Of a DNA stretch of 58,026 nt, positions 35,489 to 44,697 are shown piece by piece. The notes beneath the pieces were generated by a model, which searched no databases, was not told the DNA's origin, and was given only the letters and a program-made list of their open reading frames with translations. Origin of the DNA: Bacillota bacterium (GTDB lineage: Bacteria; Bacillota; Clostridia; Lachnospirales; Lachnospiraceae); the NCBI GenBank assembly GCA_023402845.1, contig JAEYFP010000060.1, forward strand, positions 1 to 58,026, in the 5' to 3' direction. The position numbers and the translations under genes were made by a program. Each line of letters starts with the position of its first letter. Positions within the stretch are counted from its first letter, which is position 1.

Positions 35489-36868
35489 CTATCGATTCAT
35501 ATTCGGAAGTCCGTCAAAGCCCGCCTGTAAATCGGCGTCAGTCGGAATGTAGTCCGTCATTTCCTTGTTGTGGAATTTCTCATAAGCAACCATGTCAAAA
35601 TAACCCGTGCCGGTCAGCCCGAAGACAATCGTTTTTTCTTCGCCTGTTTCCTTGCATTTCATTGCCTCGTCGATGGCAGCTTTGATCGCGTGCGCGCTTT
35701 CCGGTGCGGGAAGAATGCCTTCTACTCTCGCAAATTGCTCGGCAGCCTTAAACACCTCGGTCTGCTCCACGCTTCTTGCCTCCATCAAACCGTCATCATA
35801 AAGCTGTGACAGCACGGAGCTCATACCATGATAGCGCAAACCGCCCGCATGATTTGCAGAAGGAATAAAACTGCTTCCAAGCGTATACATTTTTGCAAGC
35901 GGGCAGACCATTCCGGTATCACAAAAATCATAAGCATACTTACCGCGTGTGAAGCTGGGGCAGGATGCCGGTTCTACCGCAATAATTCGATAATCTGCCT
36001 CTCCCCGCAGCTTTTCGCCCATAAATGGCGCAATCAGTCCGCCGAGGTTGGAGCCGCCGCCCGCACAGCCGATGATGATATCCGGCTTAATACCGTATTT
36101 ATCCATCGCAGCCTTTGTCTCGAGACCTATAATCGATTGGTGTAAGAGCACCTGAGACAGAACGCTGCCCAACACATAACGGTATCCCTCTGTGCTGACT
36201 GCCACCTCGACTGCTTCTGAAATCGCACAGCCAAGGCTTCCCGTCGTTCCGGGATGCGCCTTGAGAATCTTTTTTCCCACCTCTGTCGTCATGGAGGGCG
36301 ACGGCGTCACACTTGCGCCATAGGTACGCATGACCTCACGCCTGAACGGCTTCTGCTCATAGGAAACCTTCACCATATATACTTTACAATCCAAATCGAA
36401 ATAAGAGCATGCCATTGAAAGCGCCGTTCCCCATTGTCCTGCCCCTGTCTCCGTCGTAACACCCTTTAGGCCCTGCTGCTTCGCATAATAAGCCTGTGCG
36501 ATCGCAGAATTCAGCTTATGGCTGCCGCTCGTATTATTGCCCTCGAATTTATAGTAGATCTTTGCAGGTGTCTTAAGCTTTTCTTCGAGACAATATGCTC
36601 TCACAAGCGGTGCCGGGCGATACATTTTATAAAACTTTTGGATTTCCTCCGGTATTTCGATATAGGCATCCGTATCATCCAGCTCCTGCTTTGCAAGCTC
36701 CGTACAGAATACACCGCTCAACTCCTCGAGCGTCATCGGCTGCAGAGTTCCGGGATTTAACAGCGGTGCCGGTTTATTTTTCATATCGGCACGCACATTA
36801 TACCACTTGGTCGGCATCTCTTTTTCTTCTAAATAAATTTTGTAGGGAATTTCCTTTTCATTTATCAT
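35489..36868 (-). CDS. TrpB-like PLP enzyme (TrpB2), tryptophan synthase beta
   Basis: The 459 residues match the TrpB2 group: longer than TrpB1, PLP Lys in GSHKLNSA (about residue 118), and the phosphate loop GCAGGGSNLGG (about 270). TrpB2 enzymes make Trp from indole and serine, and some work without TrpA or on other substrates such as phosphoserine. No trpA or other trp gene is next to it. A T-box leader with a Trp specifier regulates it, which strongly supports a role in Trp supply. ATAGGAG lies just before the ATG. Confidence 0.92.
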   Translation of the reverse strand: MINEKEIPYKIYLEEKEMPTKWYNVRADMKNKPAPLLNPGTLQPMTLEELSGVFCTELAKQELDDTDAYIEIPEEIQKFYKMYRPAPLVRAYCLEEKLKTPAKIYYKFEGNNTSGSHKLNSAIAQAYYAKQQGLKGVTTETGAGQWGTALSMACSYFDLDCKVYMVKVSYEQKPFRREVMRTYGASVTPSPSMTTEVGKKILKAHPGTTGSLGCAISEAVEVAVSTEGYRYVLGSVLSQVLLHQSIIGLETKAAMDKYGIKPDIIIGCAGGGSNLGGLIAPFMGEKLRGEADYRIIAVEPASCPSFTRGKYAYDFCDTGMVCPLAKMYTLGSSFIPSANHAGGLRYHGMSSVLSQLYDDGLMEARSVEQTEVFKAAEQFARVEGILPAPESAHAIKAAIDEAMKCKETGEEKTIVFGLTGTGYFDMVAYEKFHNKEMTDYIPTDADLQAGFDGLPNMNR

Positions 36869-36920
36869 TGTTTTCTCCTATCTCATAGGGAAAAGCCCTA
36901 TGGCTGCTTTCGGGATCAGA

Positions 36921-36968
36921 CACAAAAAAAGCCCTCATCCCAACAATATTATTGCAGGGACAAGAGCT
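36921..36968 (-). terminator. Attenuator of the Trp T-box leader
   Basis: AGCTCTTGTCCC (36968-36957) pairs, with some G-T pairs, to GGGATGAGGGCT (36941-36930), followed by TTTTTTTGTG on the minus strand. Confidence 0.88.
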
Positions 36969-37300
36969 GTTTTATACAAAAAATAAACTCCTGCGGTGCC
37001 ACCCGGCTTGACGCTGTGCGTCCTCTCATGCATACTACCGTTAATTCCCTGTTTTCTCTCAAACTGCTGTGCAATTTGAGTATCGGTCAAAGCTAACATA
37101 GAACAATATGCGTCAGTTATTAACGGAGTGTCTCTCCGGCTTCCCTACCCACTTCTATTACGTCCGGCTCATAGCTTTCATTGTAATACTAAAGTAAGTT
37201 CAGTTCGCCCTCAGAAGCCCATTCATTCCTGTCTCGCCCGCCGCAATCTCATCACCTGCGGCTCTCTGTGCGGAAAGTTTCAAGAATTACTTCCTCTTCT
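36921..37300 (-). promoter_or_regulatory. T-box leader of the TrpB-like gene (tRNA-Trp)
   Basis: On the minus strand the T-box sequence GGGTGGCACCGC (37004-36993) comes before the attenuator. Stem I has AGAGAGCCGC and GGTGATGAGATTGCGG. The likely specifier is TGG (37221-37219) in GAATGGGCTTCTGAG, followed by a purine. The same place holds AAC in the aspS leader. Uncharged tRNA-Trp should therefore switch this gene on. Confidence 0.9.
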
Positions 37301-37315
37301 TCAACGGTTTTCTTA

Positions 37316-37344
37316 AAGGTAACACAGCCTCATTTTCTTGTCAA
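37316..37344 (-). promoter_or_regulatory. Promoter of the Trp T-box leader
   Basis: TTGACA (37344-37339) and TACCTT (37321-37316) are 17 nt apart on the minus strand, directly after the hydA stop codon. Confidence 0.7.
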
Positions 37345-37351
37345 TCATTTT

Positions 37352-39037
37352 TTATAAATGCCGATGCAGCAACTCATGCTCACGGCCGCGGATAACTTCT
37401 TCATAGGTCTGCTTCAGGATAGGATTCTCACTTGTGAAGCGAATATGGGATTCCCTGTCTACACGATAAATACCGTCCGTCCGCTCCTTTTTTGTGCGGG
37501 CCCCTCTGGAAATCGGCTGTCCGCCGCCAAGAATACAGCCCCGCCTGCACGCCATGACCTCCACAAAATCATAATGCGCTTCTCCGGCATTGATTTTATC
37601 CAAGAGCTCACCGGCATTTGCAAGTCCGTGGACAACGGCAATTTTTATTTCACGATCGCCAACTGTTGCTACGGCCTCCTTGAAGCCTTCCTTGCCCCTG
37701 ATACCACTGAAGCTGATTTCATCAAGCGTCGTATGCTTTGTGTCCTTTGCAACGTTTCGAAGCACCGCTTCCGTCACACCGCCTGTCACGCCAAAGATCG
37801 AAGCTCCTCCCGATGCCATACCAAACGGCATATCCGGTGCCTCGCCCTCCAGCTCAGCGAATTTGAGGCCAAGTTGACGGATCATTCGAATTATTTCCAC
37901 TGTGGTCAGCACAATATCCGTATCTTGTCTGCCGTCTGTATGATTGTCGGGACGAAGAATTTCCGATTTTTTTGCTGTACAGGGCATAATCGACACAACA
38001 TAAGTTGTCTTCCCCTCTTTCGCGTCTTTTTCCTTAAAATATTCCTTCACAACCGCAGAAAACATTCCCTGCGGGGAACGGCACGTCGAAACATTCTCCG
38101 CAAATTCCGGGTATTTGGTTTCACAATATTTCACCCAGCCCGGACAGCAGGAGGTAAAGAGCGGCAGCTTCTCATTCTTCTTCAGACGTTCTGCAAACTC
38201 TTTAGATTCCTCCACAACAGTCAGATCCGCACCAAAATTAGTATCGAATACATAATCAAAGCCCATCATACGCAGCGCCGTCACAAGTCGGCCTATGCTG
38301 TTTTCTCCCTTAGGCAGTCCGAAACGCTCACCGACCGCAACACGAACCGCCGGTGCAATCTGTGCGACCACACGGATATTAGGGTCATTAATGGCCTCCC
38401 AGACACCCGTGACATTCGTCCTTATGGAAATTGCCGCAGTCGGACAAACTACGCGGCATTGTCCGCAGCCGACACAGTCCGTTTCGGCAAGCGGTTTGCC
38501 AAAGGCCGGCATAACCTGCATTTTCGAACCGCGGTATGCAAATTCAAGTGCTCCTACATTTTGTATTTCCGAACATGTCCGCACACAATCACCGCAGAGA
38601 ATGCATTTGTTGGGGTCGCGAACGATACCCGGTGAACTCATGTCGATCGGCAGCCTTTTTTTATTGTTCTCAAAGCGAACCTCTCGCAGGCCGACACGAT
38701 AAGCGAGGCTTTGCAGCTCGCACATGCCGTTTTTTGTGCAGGTCGTACAATCTCTGCAATGTGTGGAAAGCAGCAGCTCGATAATCAGCTTTCTGTACTG
38801 CTGCAATTTTTTGGTATTTGTCTGAATGACCATCCCCGGCCTGGGCTGTTCGGAGCAGGAAGCGAAAATCCTCCCTCTGCCATCCTCCACCACACACATT
38901 CTGCAGGCTCCGTAAATGGATAGTTCCGAGTGATAACAGAATGTCGGCAGGTCAATTCCCGCTTTTCTGATAACGGAAAGAATATTCTTTTCACCCTCGA
39001 TCGGTACCAGGCGGGAGTCTATTGTCATATAATCCAT
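37352..39037 (-). CDS. hydA: [FeFe]-hydrogenase catalytic subunit (HydA/HndD type)
   Basis: HydA holds the H-cluster that makes or oxidises H2. The 561 residues have a [2Fe-2S] N-terminus (CYHSELSIYGACRMC), a His/Cys [4Fe-4S] site (HCRDCTTCTKNGMC), two [4Fe-4S] clusters (CILCGDC and CVGCGQC), and the H-cluster motifs TSCCPGWVKY, MPCTAKKSE and ACRRGCILGGGQP. With HydB and HydC it forms the trimeric, electron-bifurcating type that couples H2 production to both NADH and reduced ferredoxin, common in fermenting clostridia. It is third in the hydC-hydB-hydA operon. The maturases HydE, F and G are not in the window. Confidence 0.95.
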   Translation of the reverse strand: MDYMTIDSRLVPIEGEKNILSVIRKAGIDLPTFCYHSELSIYGACRMCVVEDGRGRIFASCSEQPRPGMVIQTNTKKLQQYRKLIIELLLSTHCRDCTTCTKNGMCELQSLAYRVGLREVRFENNKKRLPIDMSSPGIVRDPNKCILCGDCVRTCSEIQNVGALEFAYRGSKMQVMPAFGKPLAETDCVGCGQCRVVCPTAAISIRTNVTGVWEAINDPNIRVVAQIAPAVRVAVGERFGLPKGENSIGRLVTALRMMGFDYVFDTNFGADLTVVEESKEFAERLKKNEKLPLFTSCCPGWVKYCETKYPEFAENVSTCRSPQGMFSAVVKEYFKEKDAKEGKTTYVVSIMPCTAKKSEILRPDNHTDGRQDTDIVLTTVEIIRMIRQLGLKFAELEGEAPDMPFGMASGGASIFGVTGGVTEAVLRNVAKDTKHTTLDEISFSGIRGKEGFKEAVATVGDREIKIAVVHGLANAGELLDKINAGEAHYDFVEVMACRRGCILGGGQPISRGARTKKERTDGIYRVDRESHIRFTSENPILKQTYEEVIRGREHELLHRHL

Positions 39038-39049
39038 CTTACTGTCCTC

Positions 39050-40945
39050 CTAACTTTCTGCCGCAATTGCCTGGAATGGACAAGCCGCCTCACAGGCACC
39101 GCATTTGATGCATTTATCCTGATCGATCTTGTACGGACTTTTCAGCACGCCGCTGATCGCCTCAACCGGGCAGTTTCTCGCACACTTGGAACAGCCCCTG
39201 CAGAGGGCCGAATTAATCACATAGCGCCGCAGTGCCTGACATGTCCCTGTCCTGCATTTCTTCTGAAGCACATGCTCCTCGTATTCCTTGCGGAATACCC
39301 GCAGTGTGCTCAATACAGGCAGTGCTGCGCTCTTGCCGAGACCGCAGAGGGCCGTGTCGGTAATTGCCCTGCCAAGCTCCACAAGCATATCCAGCTGCTC
39401 CATCGTACCTTTTCCGGATACGATATCTTCCAGAATCTCCAGCATTCGCTTTGTGCCTTCTCTGCACGGTACGCATTTGCCGCAGCTTTCATTCTGTGTA
39501 AAATTCATAAAGAAGCGGGCAACCTCCACCATACACGTATCTTCATCCATGATAACGAGTCCGCCGGAACCGATCATCGCCCCTTTTTTCTTCAGGGAAT
39601 CGAAATCGAGCGGCACATCCATATCCTGAGTGACCAGGCAGCCGCCGGACGGCCCGCCGATTTGTACGGCTTTAAACTGTTTGCCGCCTTTAACGCCGCC
39701 GCCTATTTCATATACGATCTTTCGAATCGTCGTGCCCATCGGCACCTCAATCAAACCTGTGTTGTTGATACTCCCCGTCACAGCAAATGCTTTCGTACCG
39801 GGGCTCGTTTCCGTGCCGATTGTGTGATACCAGTCGGCGCCCTTCATAATGATCATCGGCACATTTGCATAGGTTTCCACATTATTTAAAACAGTAGGTT
39901 TTCCAAAAAGCCCCTGTTCCACCGTACGAGGCGGCTTTGTGCGAGGCATACCGCGCTCTCCTTCAATCGAAGCCGTCAGCGCACTTCCTTCGCCGCATAC
40001 GAATGCACCGGCACCTCGGTTAATATGAAGTCGGAAGCTGTATCCCGAGCCCAGTATATTTTCACCGAGCAGGCCCCATTCCTCCGCTTGCCTGATCGCA
40101 AGCTTCAAACGGGAAATCGCAAGCGGGTACTCTGCCCGTACATAGATATATCCCTCCTGCGCACCCACGGCATAGCCCGCAATGACCATCCCCTCAATCA
40201 TCTTATGCGGATCGCCTTCCATGACACTTCTGTCCATAAACGCACCGGGATCGCCCTCATCCCCATTGCAGACAACATAACGAAGCTCTTCCTTCTGACC
40301 GGCCACCTGCTTCCATTTATAGCCGGTCTGGAAGCCCCCGCCTCCGCGTCCGCGCAGATTGGATTTCAATATAACATCAATGACCTCCTGCGGCTTCATC
40401 TCAAACAGCGCTTTGCTCAGCGCTTCATATCCGTCAAATGCAATCGCCTCTTTAATATGCTCCGCATCAATATGTCCGCAGTTTTTTAAGACAAGACGTG
40501 TCTGCTTCGCATAAAACGGAATATCTTCCTGTGTCTCATATCTAATTCCGTCCATCTCATAAAGCAAACGCTCGACAGGCTTTCCGCCAAGCACCGTTGT
40601 CTGATAAATTTCATCGCAGTCTTCTTCTTTTACTTTTATGTATAAATAATTATATGGCTCAATCCTGACAAGCGGACCCATCTCGCAAAAGCCGTGGCAG
40701 CCGCTTTTCTTAATCCCGATTTCTCCCGCAGGTTCATGCTCATGAGCAATTTCTGCTCCAAACTCCACCTCGGCACTTTCATTTTTTCCTGTCAGTGCAC
40801 ATATTTTATTATAAATCTCCAGAGAACCTCCGGCGAGACAGCCCGTTCCCGCACAAATGAGAATGCGGCATTTCTGCGCATGAATTTCTTCCAGCGCCTT
40901 TGTTCGTGTCGTCTCCATCTCTTCCCTGTTCATAAGCTTTCTCAT
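39050..40945 (-). CDS. hydB: NADH-binding subunit of bifurcating [FeFe]-hydrogenase (HydB, NuoF-like)
   Basis: The 631 residues have an N-terminal thioredoxin-like [2Fe-2S] domain (CAGTGCLAGGS, later CHGFCEMGP), the NuoF core with the NADH and FMN site (RGRGGGGFQTGYKW, GDEGDPGAF), the NuoF cluster (ESCGKCVPCREG) and a C-terminal two-cluster ferredoxin (CRGCSKCARNCP, CIKCGACEAACP). It takes electrons from NADH. It overlaps hydC by 4 nt and lies 12 nt before hydA. Confidence 0.95.
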   Translation of the reverse strand: MRKLMNREEMETTRTKALEEIHAQKCRILICAGTGCLAGGSLEIYNKICALTGKNESAEVEFGAEIAHEHEPAGEIGIKKSGCHGFCEMGPLVRIEPYNYLYIKVKEEDCDEIYQTTVLGGKPVERLLYEMDGIRYETQEDIPFYAKQTRLVLKNCGHIDAEHIKEAIAFDGYEALSKALFEMKPQEVIDVILKSNLRGRGGGGFQTGYKWKQVAGQKEELRYVVCNGDEGDPGAFMDRSVMEGDPHKMIEGMVIAGYAVGAQEGYIYVRAEYPLAISRLKLAIRQAEEWGLLGENILGSGYSFRLHINRGAGAFVCGEGSALTASIEGERGMPRTKPPRTVEQGLFGKPTVLNNVETYANVPMIIMKGADWYHTIGTETSPGTKAFAVTGSINNTGLIEVPMGTTIRKIVYEIGGGVKGGKQFKAVQIGGPSGGCLVTQDMDVPLDFDSLKKKGAMIGSGGLVIMDEDTCMVEVARFFMNFTQNESCGKCVPCREGTKRMLEILEDIVSGKGTMEQLDMLVELGRAITDTALCGLGKSAALPVLSTLRVFRKEYEEHVLQKKCRTGTCQALRRYVINSALCRGCSKCARNCPVEAISGVLKSPYKIDQDKCIKCGACEAACPFQAIAAES

Positions 40946-41421
40946 TGTTCCTCACCTCGCAGTTTTGCAAGCAGTACCGCTACCTTTTCCGGATTCATGG
41001 ACGGATATACCTTATCGTTAACAGTCAGCACCGGTGCAAGACCGCAGGCGCCGAGACAGGAAACTGTTTCGACCGTGAATTTCATGTCGTCTGTCGTATG
41101 CTTCTCCTTTGATAAACTCAACTCCTTATACAGTTTCTCAAGTATCAGCGTAGATTTGCGCACATGACACGCCGTCCCGTCACACACCTTTAAGACATAG
41201 CTTCCTTTCTTTTCGAAAGAAAAATTTTCATAAAAGGTCGCGACACTGAACGCCTTTGCTTCCGTAACCCCAATTTGCACCGCCACATAGCTCAGCAGCT
41301 CCGGAGGCAGATACCGATACTCATTTTGGATATCCTGCATAATCGGGATCAGCGCCTTTTGCCGCTTCCCGTGTTCTGCAATGATCGTATCCGCTTTGTC
41401 ATAATAAAATTGCTCCAGCAT
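40942..41421 (-). CDS. hydC: NuoE-like subunit of bifurcating [FeFe]-hydrogenase (HydC)
   Basis: The 159 residues are a thioredoxin-like [2Fe-2S] protein of the NuoE type with the four ligands in CDGTACHVRKS and CLGACGLAPV. It starts the operon, with AAGGAG before the ATG, and its last bases overlap the hydB start (ATGA type), so the subunits are made in balance. Confidence 0.94.
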   Translation of the reverse strand: MLEQFYYDKADTIIAEHGKRQKALIPIMQDIQNEYRYLPPELLSYVAVQIGVTEAKAFSVATFYENFSFEKKGSYVLKVCDGTACHVRKSTLILEKLYKELSLSKEKHTTDDMKFTVETVSCLGACGLAPVLTVNDKVYPSMNPEKVAVLLAKLRGEEQ

Positions 41422-41474
41422 AATCTCTTCTCCTTGTAAATTTTTGCTGTTATTTTAAGCTCCAATACGCTTTT

Positions 41475-41503
41475 ATTATACAAAATTTCTCACTGCTCTA
41501 CAA
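41475..41503 (-). promoter_or_regulatory. Promoter of hydCBA
   Basis: TTGTAG (41503-41498) and TATAAT (41480-41475) are 17 nt apart on the minus strand, 53 nt upstream of hydC. Confidence 0.7.
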
Positions 41504-41529
41504 GACATTTCCCAAAAGAGATTCTTTCA

Positions 41530-41558
41530 TTGAAAAAAATATCTTTACTTGTTATACT
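41530..41558 (+). promoter_or_regulatory. Promoter of the aldo/keto reductase gene
   Basis: TTGAAA (41530-41535) and TATACT (41553-41558) are 17 nt apart. The leader has a GC-rich imperfect hairpin (about 41588-41613) and no clear ribosome site before the ATG at 41627. Confidence 0.7.
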
Positions 41559-41626
41559 GAATATAAATGATTCATCCTTTTGAAAGGGATGCCGCACGGC
41601 AAAGCTGCCGCATGGCTGTATAAACT

Positions 41627-42796
41627 ATGAATTACAGGAATTATAACGGAAATCATGATTTATCCATACTCGGTTTCGGATGCATGCGTTTTCCGAAACG
41701 CGGTAACAGTTATGACATGGAGGAAGTGGAGCGGGAAATTCTGCATGCCATCAAGATGGGCGTCAACTATTTTGATACGGCTTATCTCTATCCGGGCAGC
41801 GAAGAAGCTCTGGGCACTGTGCTCGCCAAAAATAACTGCCGTGATAAGATCCGCATCGCCACAAAGCTGCCTCATTATATGATGAAAACGCGCGCTGAAA
41901 TGGAAAAGCATTTCAGTGTACAGCTTGACCGCTTAAAAACGGACTACGTGGACTATTACCTCATGCATATGCTTCCCGACATCACAACTTGGAATACACT
42001 CATAGAGCGGGGTGCTCTCGTCTGGCTGACAGAGCTGAAAGCATCCGGCAAAATTCGAAATCTTGGCTTTTCCTATCATGGAAACACCCACACATTTCAG
42101 GAACTATTAAACGCCTACGACTGGGATTTTTGTCAGATTCAATATAATTATATGGATGAACATTCACAAGCGGGCCGCACAGGACTTCTTGCTGCCGCAA
42201 AAAAGGAAATTCCCGTCATTATCATGGAGCCGCTTCGCGGCGGAAGACTCGTCAATGATCTGCCCCCAAAAGCGCTGGAAGCTTTTTCCGCGGCAAAGGA
42301 GCATCGTTCCCCCGCCGAATGGGCACTTCGCTGGCTTTGGAACCAAAAAGAAGTATCGGTTGTGCTTTCCGGCATGAATTCCATGGAAATGCTCGATGAA
42401 AACATCCGGATTGCTTCGGAAATGCAGACTGACAGCTTAACGGAAGAGGAGTTTGCCGTATATGAACAAGTAAAAACCGCTATTAACGATAAAATCAAGG
42501 TCCCGTGCACCGGCTGCTCTTACTGTATGCCATGTCCGTCGGGCGTTGATATTCCGGGCAGCTTCCGCTGCTATAATGTATCTTATACCGACAGCTATGT
42601 AAACGGAATACGCGAGTACATCATGTGCACGACGATGAAAGCACAGAAAAGTAATGTCTCACGCTGCATAGAGTGCGGAAAATGCGAAATTCATTGTCCG
42701 CAGAGTATTGCCATTCGTAAGGAACTGAAAAATGTCAGGCGGCGATTTGAAAATCCGATATACAAGCTTATTGCACGGTTTACACCACATGCATAG
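41627..42796 (+). CDS. Aldo/keto reductase with C-terminal two-cluster ferredoxin domain
   Basis: The 389 residues join an aldo/keto reductase barrel (1-290: tetrad residues in FDTAYLYPGSE, ATKLP and YLMHML) to a ferredoxin-like end with two Cys sets (CTGCSYCMPCPSG and CIECGKCEIHCPQ). Such proteins are common in anaerobes and may pass electrons between ferredoxin and a carbonyl substrate; the substrate is unknown. It has its own promoter, divergent from hydCBA, which could link it to the reduced-ferredoxin pool. No clear ribosome site is seen. Confidence 0.88.
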   Translation: MNYRNYNGNHDLSILGFGCMRFPKRGNSYDMEEVEREILHAIKMGVNYFDTAYLYPGSEEALGTVLAKNNCRDKIRIATKLPHYMMKTRAEMEKHFSVQLDRLKTDYVDYYLMHMLPDITTWNTLIERGALVWLTELKASGKIRNLGFSYHGNTHTFQELLNAYDWDFCQIQYNYMDEHSQAGRTGLLAAAKKEIPVIIMEPLRGGRLVNDLPPKALEAFSAAKEHRSPAEWALRWLWNQKEVSVVLSGMNSMEMLDENIRIASEMQTDSLTEEEFAVYEQVKTAINDKIKVPCTGCSYCMPCPSGVDIPGSFRCYNVSYTDSYVNGIREYIMCTTMKAQKSNVSRCIECGKCEIHCPQSIAIRKELKNVRRRFENPIYKLIARFTPHA

Positions 42797-42832
42797 GGTA
42801 AATCATAATTCGCATACAAAGGAACTACTACT

Positions 42833-43576
42833 ATGAAAAAACACAGATATCTCTTCTTCGCCGCACTGCTCCTTCTATTGTGTGCCTGCGGGAAAACAGA
42901 GGAAAGCAGTGTATCCGATAACGAAATCACCACAGATCAGGAAAATGGGGATACGGATAACTCAGCTGAAACAGAGAATGATGTTTCAGGAAATGAACTC
43001 ACAGTTGACGCGGGCAACTCATCCGAAGGGGATGATGCGAATAAAACAATCATCACCGTCCAGCGGGTCAGCACTCCTGCCTCACAGGTCATTTCTTCGG
43101 CTTCGTCGGAAAACACATTTGATGACAACGATTTCGATGATGACGAATCAACCGGCCTTGGCACACCTCATACATTTGAGGTCGATGATGCAATGATCGC
43201 CGCAGACGGGACTTACAATACAAAGCTGTCCGGTGAACTCCTGACAGAGATCAACAACGCCCGGAAAAGCGCCGGACTTGATGTGTTCGAGACAAATGCA
43301 AGCCTCAGCAAGGTCGCGGATGTCCGCGCCAAAGAAATCACTTATTCTCTTGGCCATCTGCGTGCGGACGGAAGCTATTGGAGTACGGTCGCCCCGCTGT
43401 ATTATGAAGCCGAATGCATCGCTCAGGGATTTACGACCGCTGCAGATACCTCCAATGCGTGGCTTTCGGAAGGCAGTACAAGAGAGTATCTGTTGAGCGA
43501 GGATCTAAATTCCATCGGCCTTTCCTGTTTTGAATACGCGGGCACCAAATATATTGTTGCATCGTTTGGGCGTTAA
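42833..43576 (+). CDS. CAP-domain (SCP/PR1) lipoprotein
   Basis: The 247 residues start with a lipoprotein signal (LLLLLCACGK, lipid Cys at about 19), a long Ser/Thr/Asp/Glu-rich linker (20-115), then a CAP domain (about 120-247: EINNARKSAGLDVFETNASL, with GHLRADG). CAP proteins are secreted and widespread, with unclear roles in bacteria. AAAGGA precedes the ATG. It is tandem with the aldo/keto reductase and could share its transcript. It converges with modC. Confidence 0.85.
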   Translation: MKKHRYLFFAALLLLLCACGKTEESSVSDNEITTDQENGDTDNSAETENDVSGNELTVDAGNSSEGDDANKTIITVQRVSTPASQVISSASSENTFDDNDFDDDESTGLGTPHTFEVDDAMIAADGTYNTKLSGELLTEINNARKSAGLDVFETNASLSKVADVRAKEITYSLGHLRADGSYWSTVAPLYYEAECIAQGFTTAADTSNAWLSEGSTREYLLSEDLNSIGLSCFEYAGTKYIVASFGR

Positions 43577-43582
43577 CGATAC

Positions 43583-44665
43583 TTAATCTCTTAAATACAG
43601 AATCCCAACCTTTCTGATATAAAGAACCCTGACCTGCTCCAACTCATTCTGCGTTTTTAAGAGCTCTTTGCTGACCTTCCACCAAAGCAGCGCTCCTTGT
43701 TTCGGGATGCCCCGCTTTTGAAACGTTACATTCCACTCAAACGGGCCTTCTGAAATGGCTTGAATGACGATTTCCACAGGTATATAGTTTTCTTCCCTTC
43801 CCGGCTCCGGCATATGTACAAAATCATGAGCACGAATACCAATATAATCAGTTTTTTCTCCTTTGGGAGAAATCGGAAGTCTCAAATCCCATTCCTGCAC
43901 AAAACAGTCAGCCTCCGTCTGCAGCGCTGCGGCAATATTTTTGCAGCCGGTGAGCTTCGCGGCCACCTTGCTTACAGGGCGCAAAAACAACTCCCGCGTA
44001 TCAGCCGGTTCCTCCGCTCTGCCGCGATCCATAATCATAAGGCTGCTGCTTAAACGGTATACCTCATCCCTGCTGTGTGTAACGAGCACAGCAGGCACTG
44101 AAAGCCGCCGGATGAGCGTCAGCAGTTCAAGCTGCAAACCCTCTTTCAAATAGGCATCCAGTGCCGAAAATGGCTCGTCCAGAAGAAGCACCTTAGGCTC
44201 TCCGATCAAAAGCCGGGCAAGTGCCGTCCTCTGCTGCTCTCCTCCCGATAAATATTTCGGATAGCGTCCCGCAAGCTCTGTCAGGGAAAACCGTTCGAGC
44301 ATTTCTGCCAGTTTGGCTTCACGCAGCTGCTTTTCCTCTTTGCTCTTAATACCGCTGTGATCCCGAAAGCCCGCCGCAATATTTTCCGCAACGGTCATAT
44401 TCGGAAACAGTGCATAGTTTTGAAACAGATAACCGATCCTGCGTTCCTGAGGCTTCCTATTAATCTTCCTTTCAGAGTCAAAAAGCACGCGGCCATCCAG
44501 CCGAATCATTCCCTCATCCGGTGTTAAAATACCCGCAATACATTGCAGCGTCACGCTTTTTCCGCAGCCGGAGGCGCCCAGAATGCCAAGACAGCCTGTC
44601 TCCAGCTGAAAGGCGGTTTCCAATGTATAATTATCCAATTTCTTTTTAATTATGACTTCCAGCAT
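43583..44665 (-). CDS. modC: Molybdate-type ABC transporter ATPase
   Basis: The 360 residues have Walker A GASGCGKS, signature YLSGGEQQR and Walker B VLLLDEPFSA, and a C-terminal TOBE-like region (from about 255) as in ModC. The neighbours ModB, XdhC, MoCo-binding protein and YgfK make molybdate the probable substrate. No ModA binding protein is present next to it. Together with modB it ends the cluster's transcription unit. A related anion such as tungstate cannot be excluded. Confidence 0.87.
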   Translation of the reverse strand: MLEVIIKKKLDNYTLETAFQLETGCLGILGASGCGKSVTLQCIAGILTPDEGMIRLDGRVLFDSERKINRKPQERRIGYLFQNYALFPNMTVAENIAAGFRDHSGIKSKEEKQLREAKLAEMLERFSLTELAGRYPKYLSGGEQQRTALARLLIGEPKVLLLDEPFSALDAYLKEGLQLELLTLIRRLSVPAVLVTHSRDEVYRLSSSLMIMDRGRAEEPADTRELFLRPVSKVAAKLTGCKNIAAALQTEADCFVQEWDLRLPISPKGEKTDYIGIRAHDFVHMPEPGREENYIPVEIVIQAISEGPFEWNVTFQKRGIPKQGALLWWKVSKELLKTQNELEQVRVLYIRKVGILYLRD

Positions 44666-44697
44666 CTTCCTGCTCCCTTGTTACTACATCAAAACGA

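Noticed and set aside
37358..38635. 425-codon open frame on the plus strand
   Set aside because: It lies opposite hydA, which has all Fe-S and H-cluster motifs. The frame is a shadow of the codon use of hydA.
38930..39889. 319-codon open frame on the plus strand
   Set aside because: It lies opposite hydA and hydB and has no recognisable domain; shadow frame.
41588..41613. GC-rich hairpin in the aldo/keto reductase leader as a riboswitch
   Set aside because: The leader is only about 60 nt and the hairpin is imperfect; it matches no riboswitch class I know.
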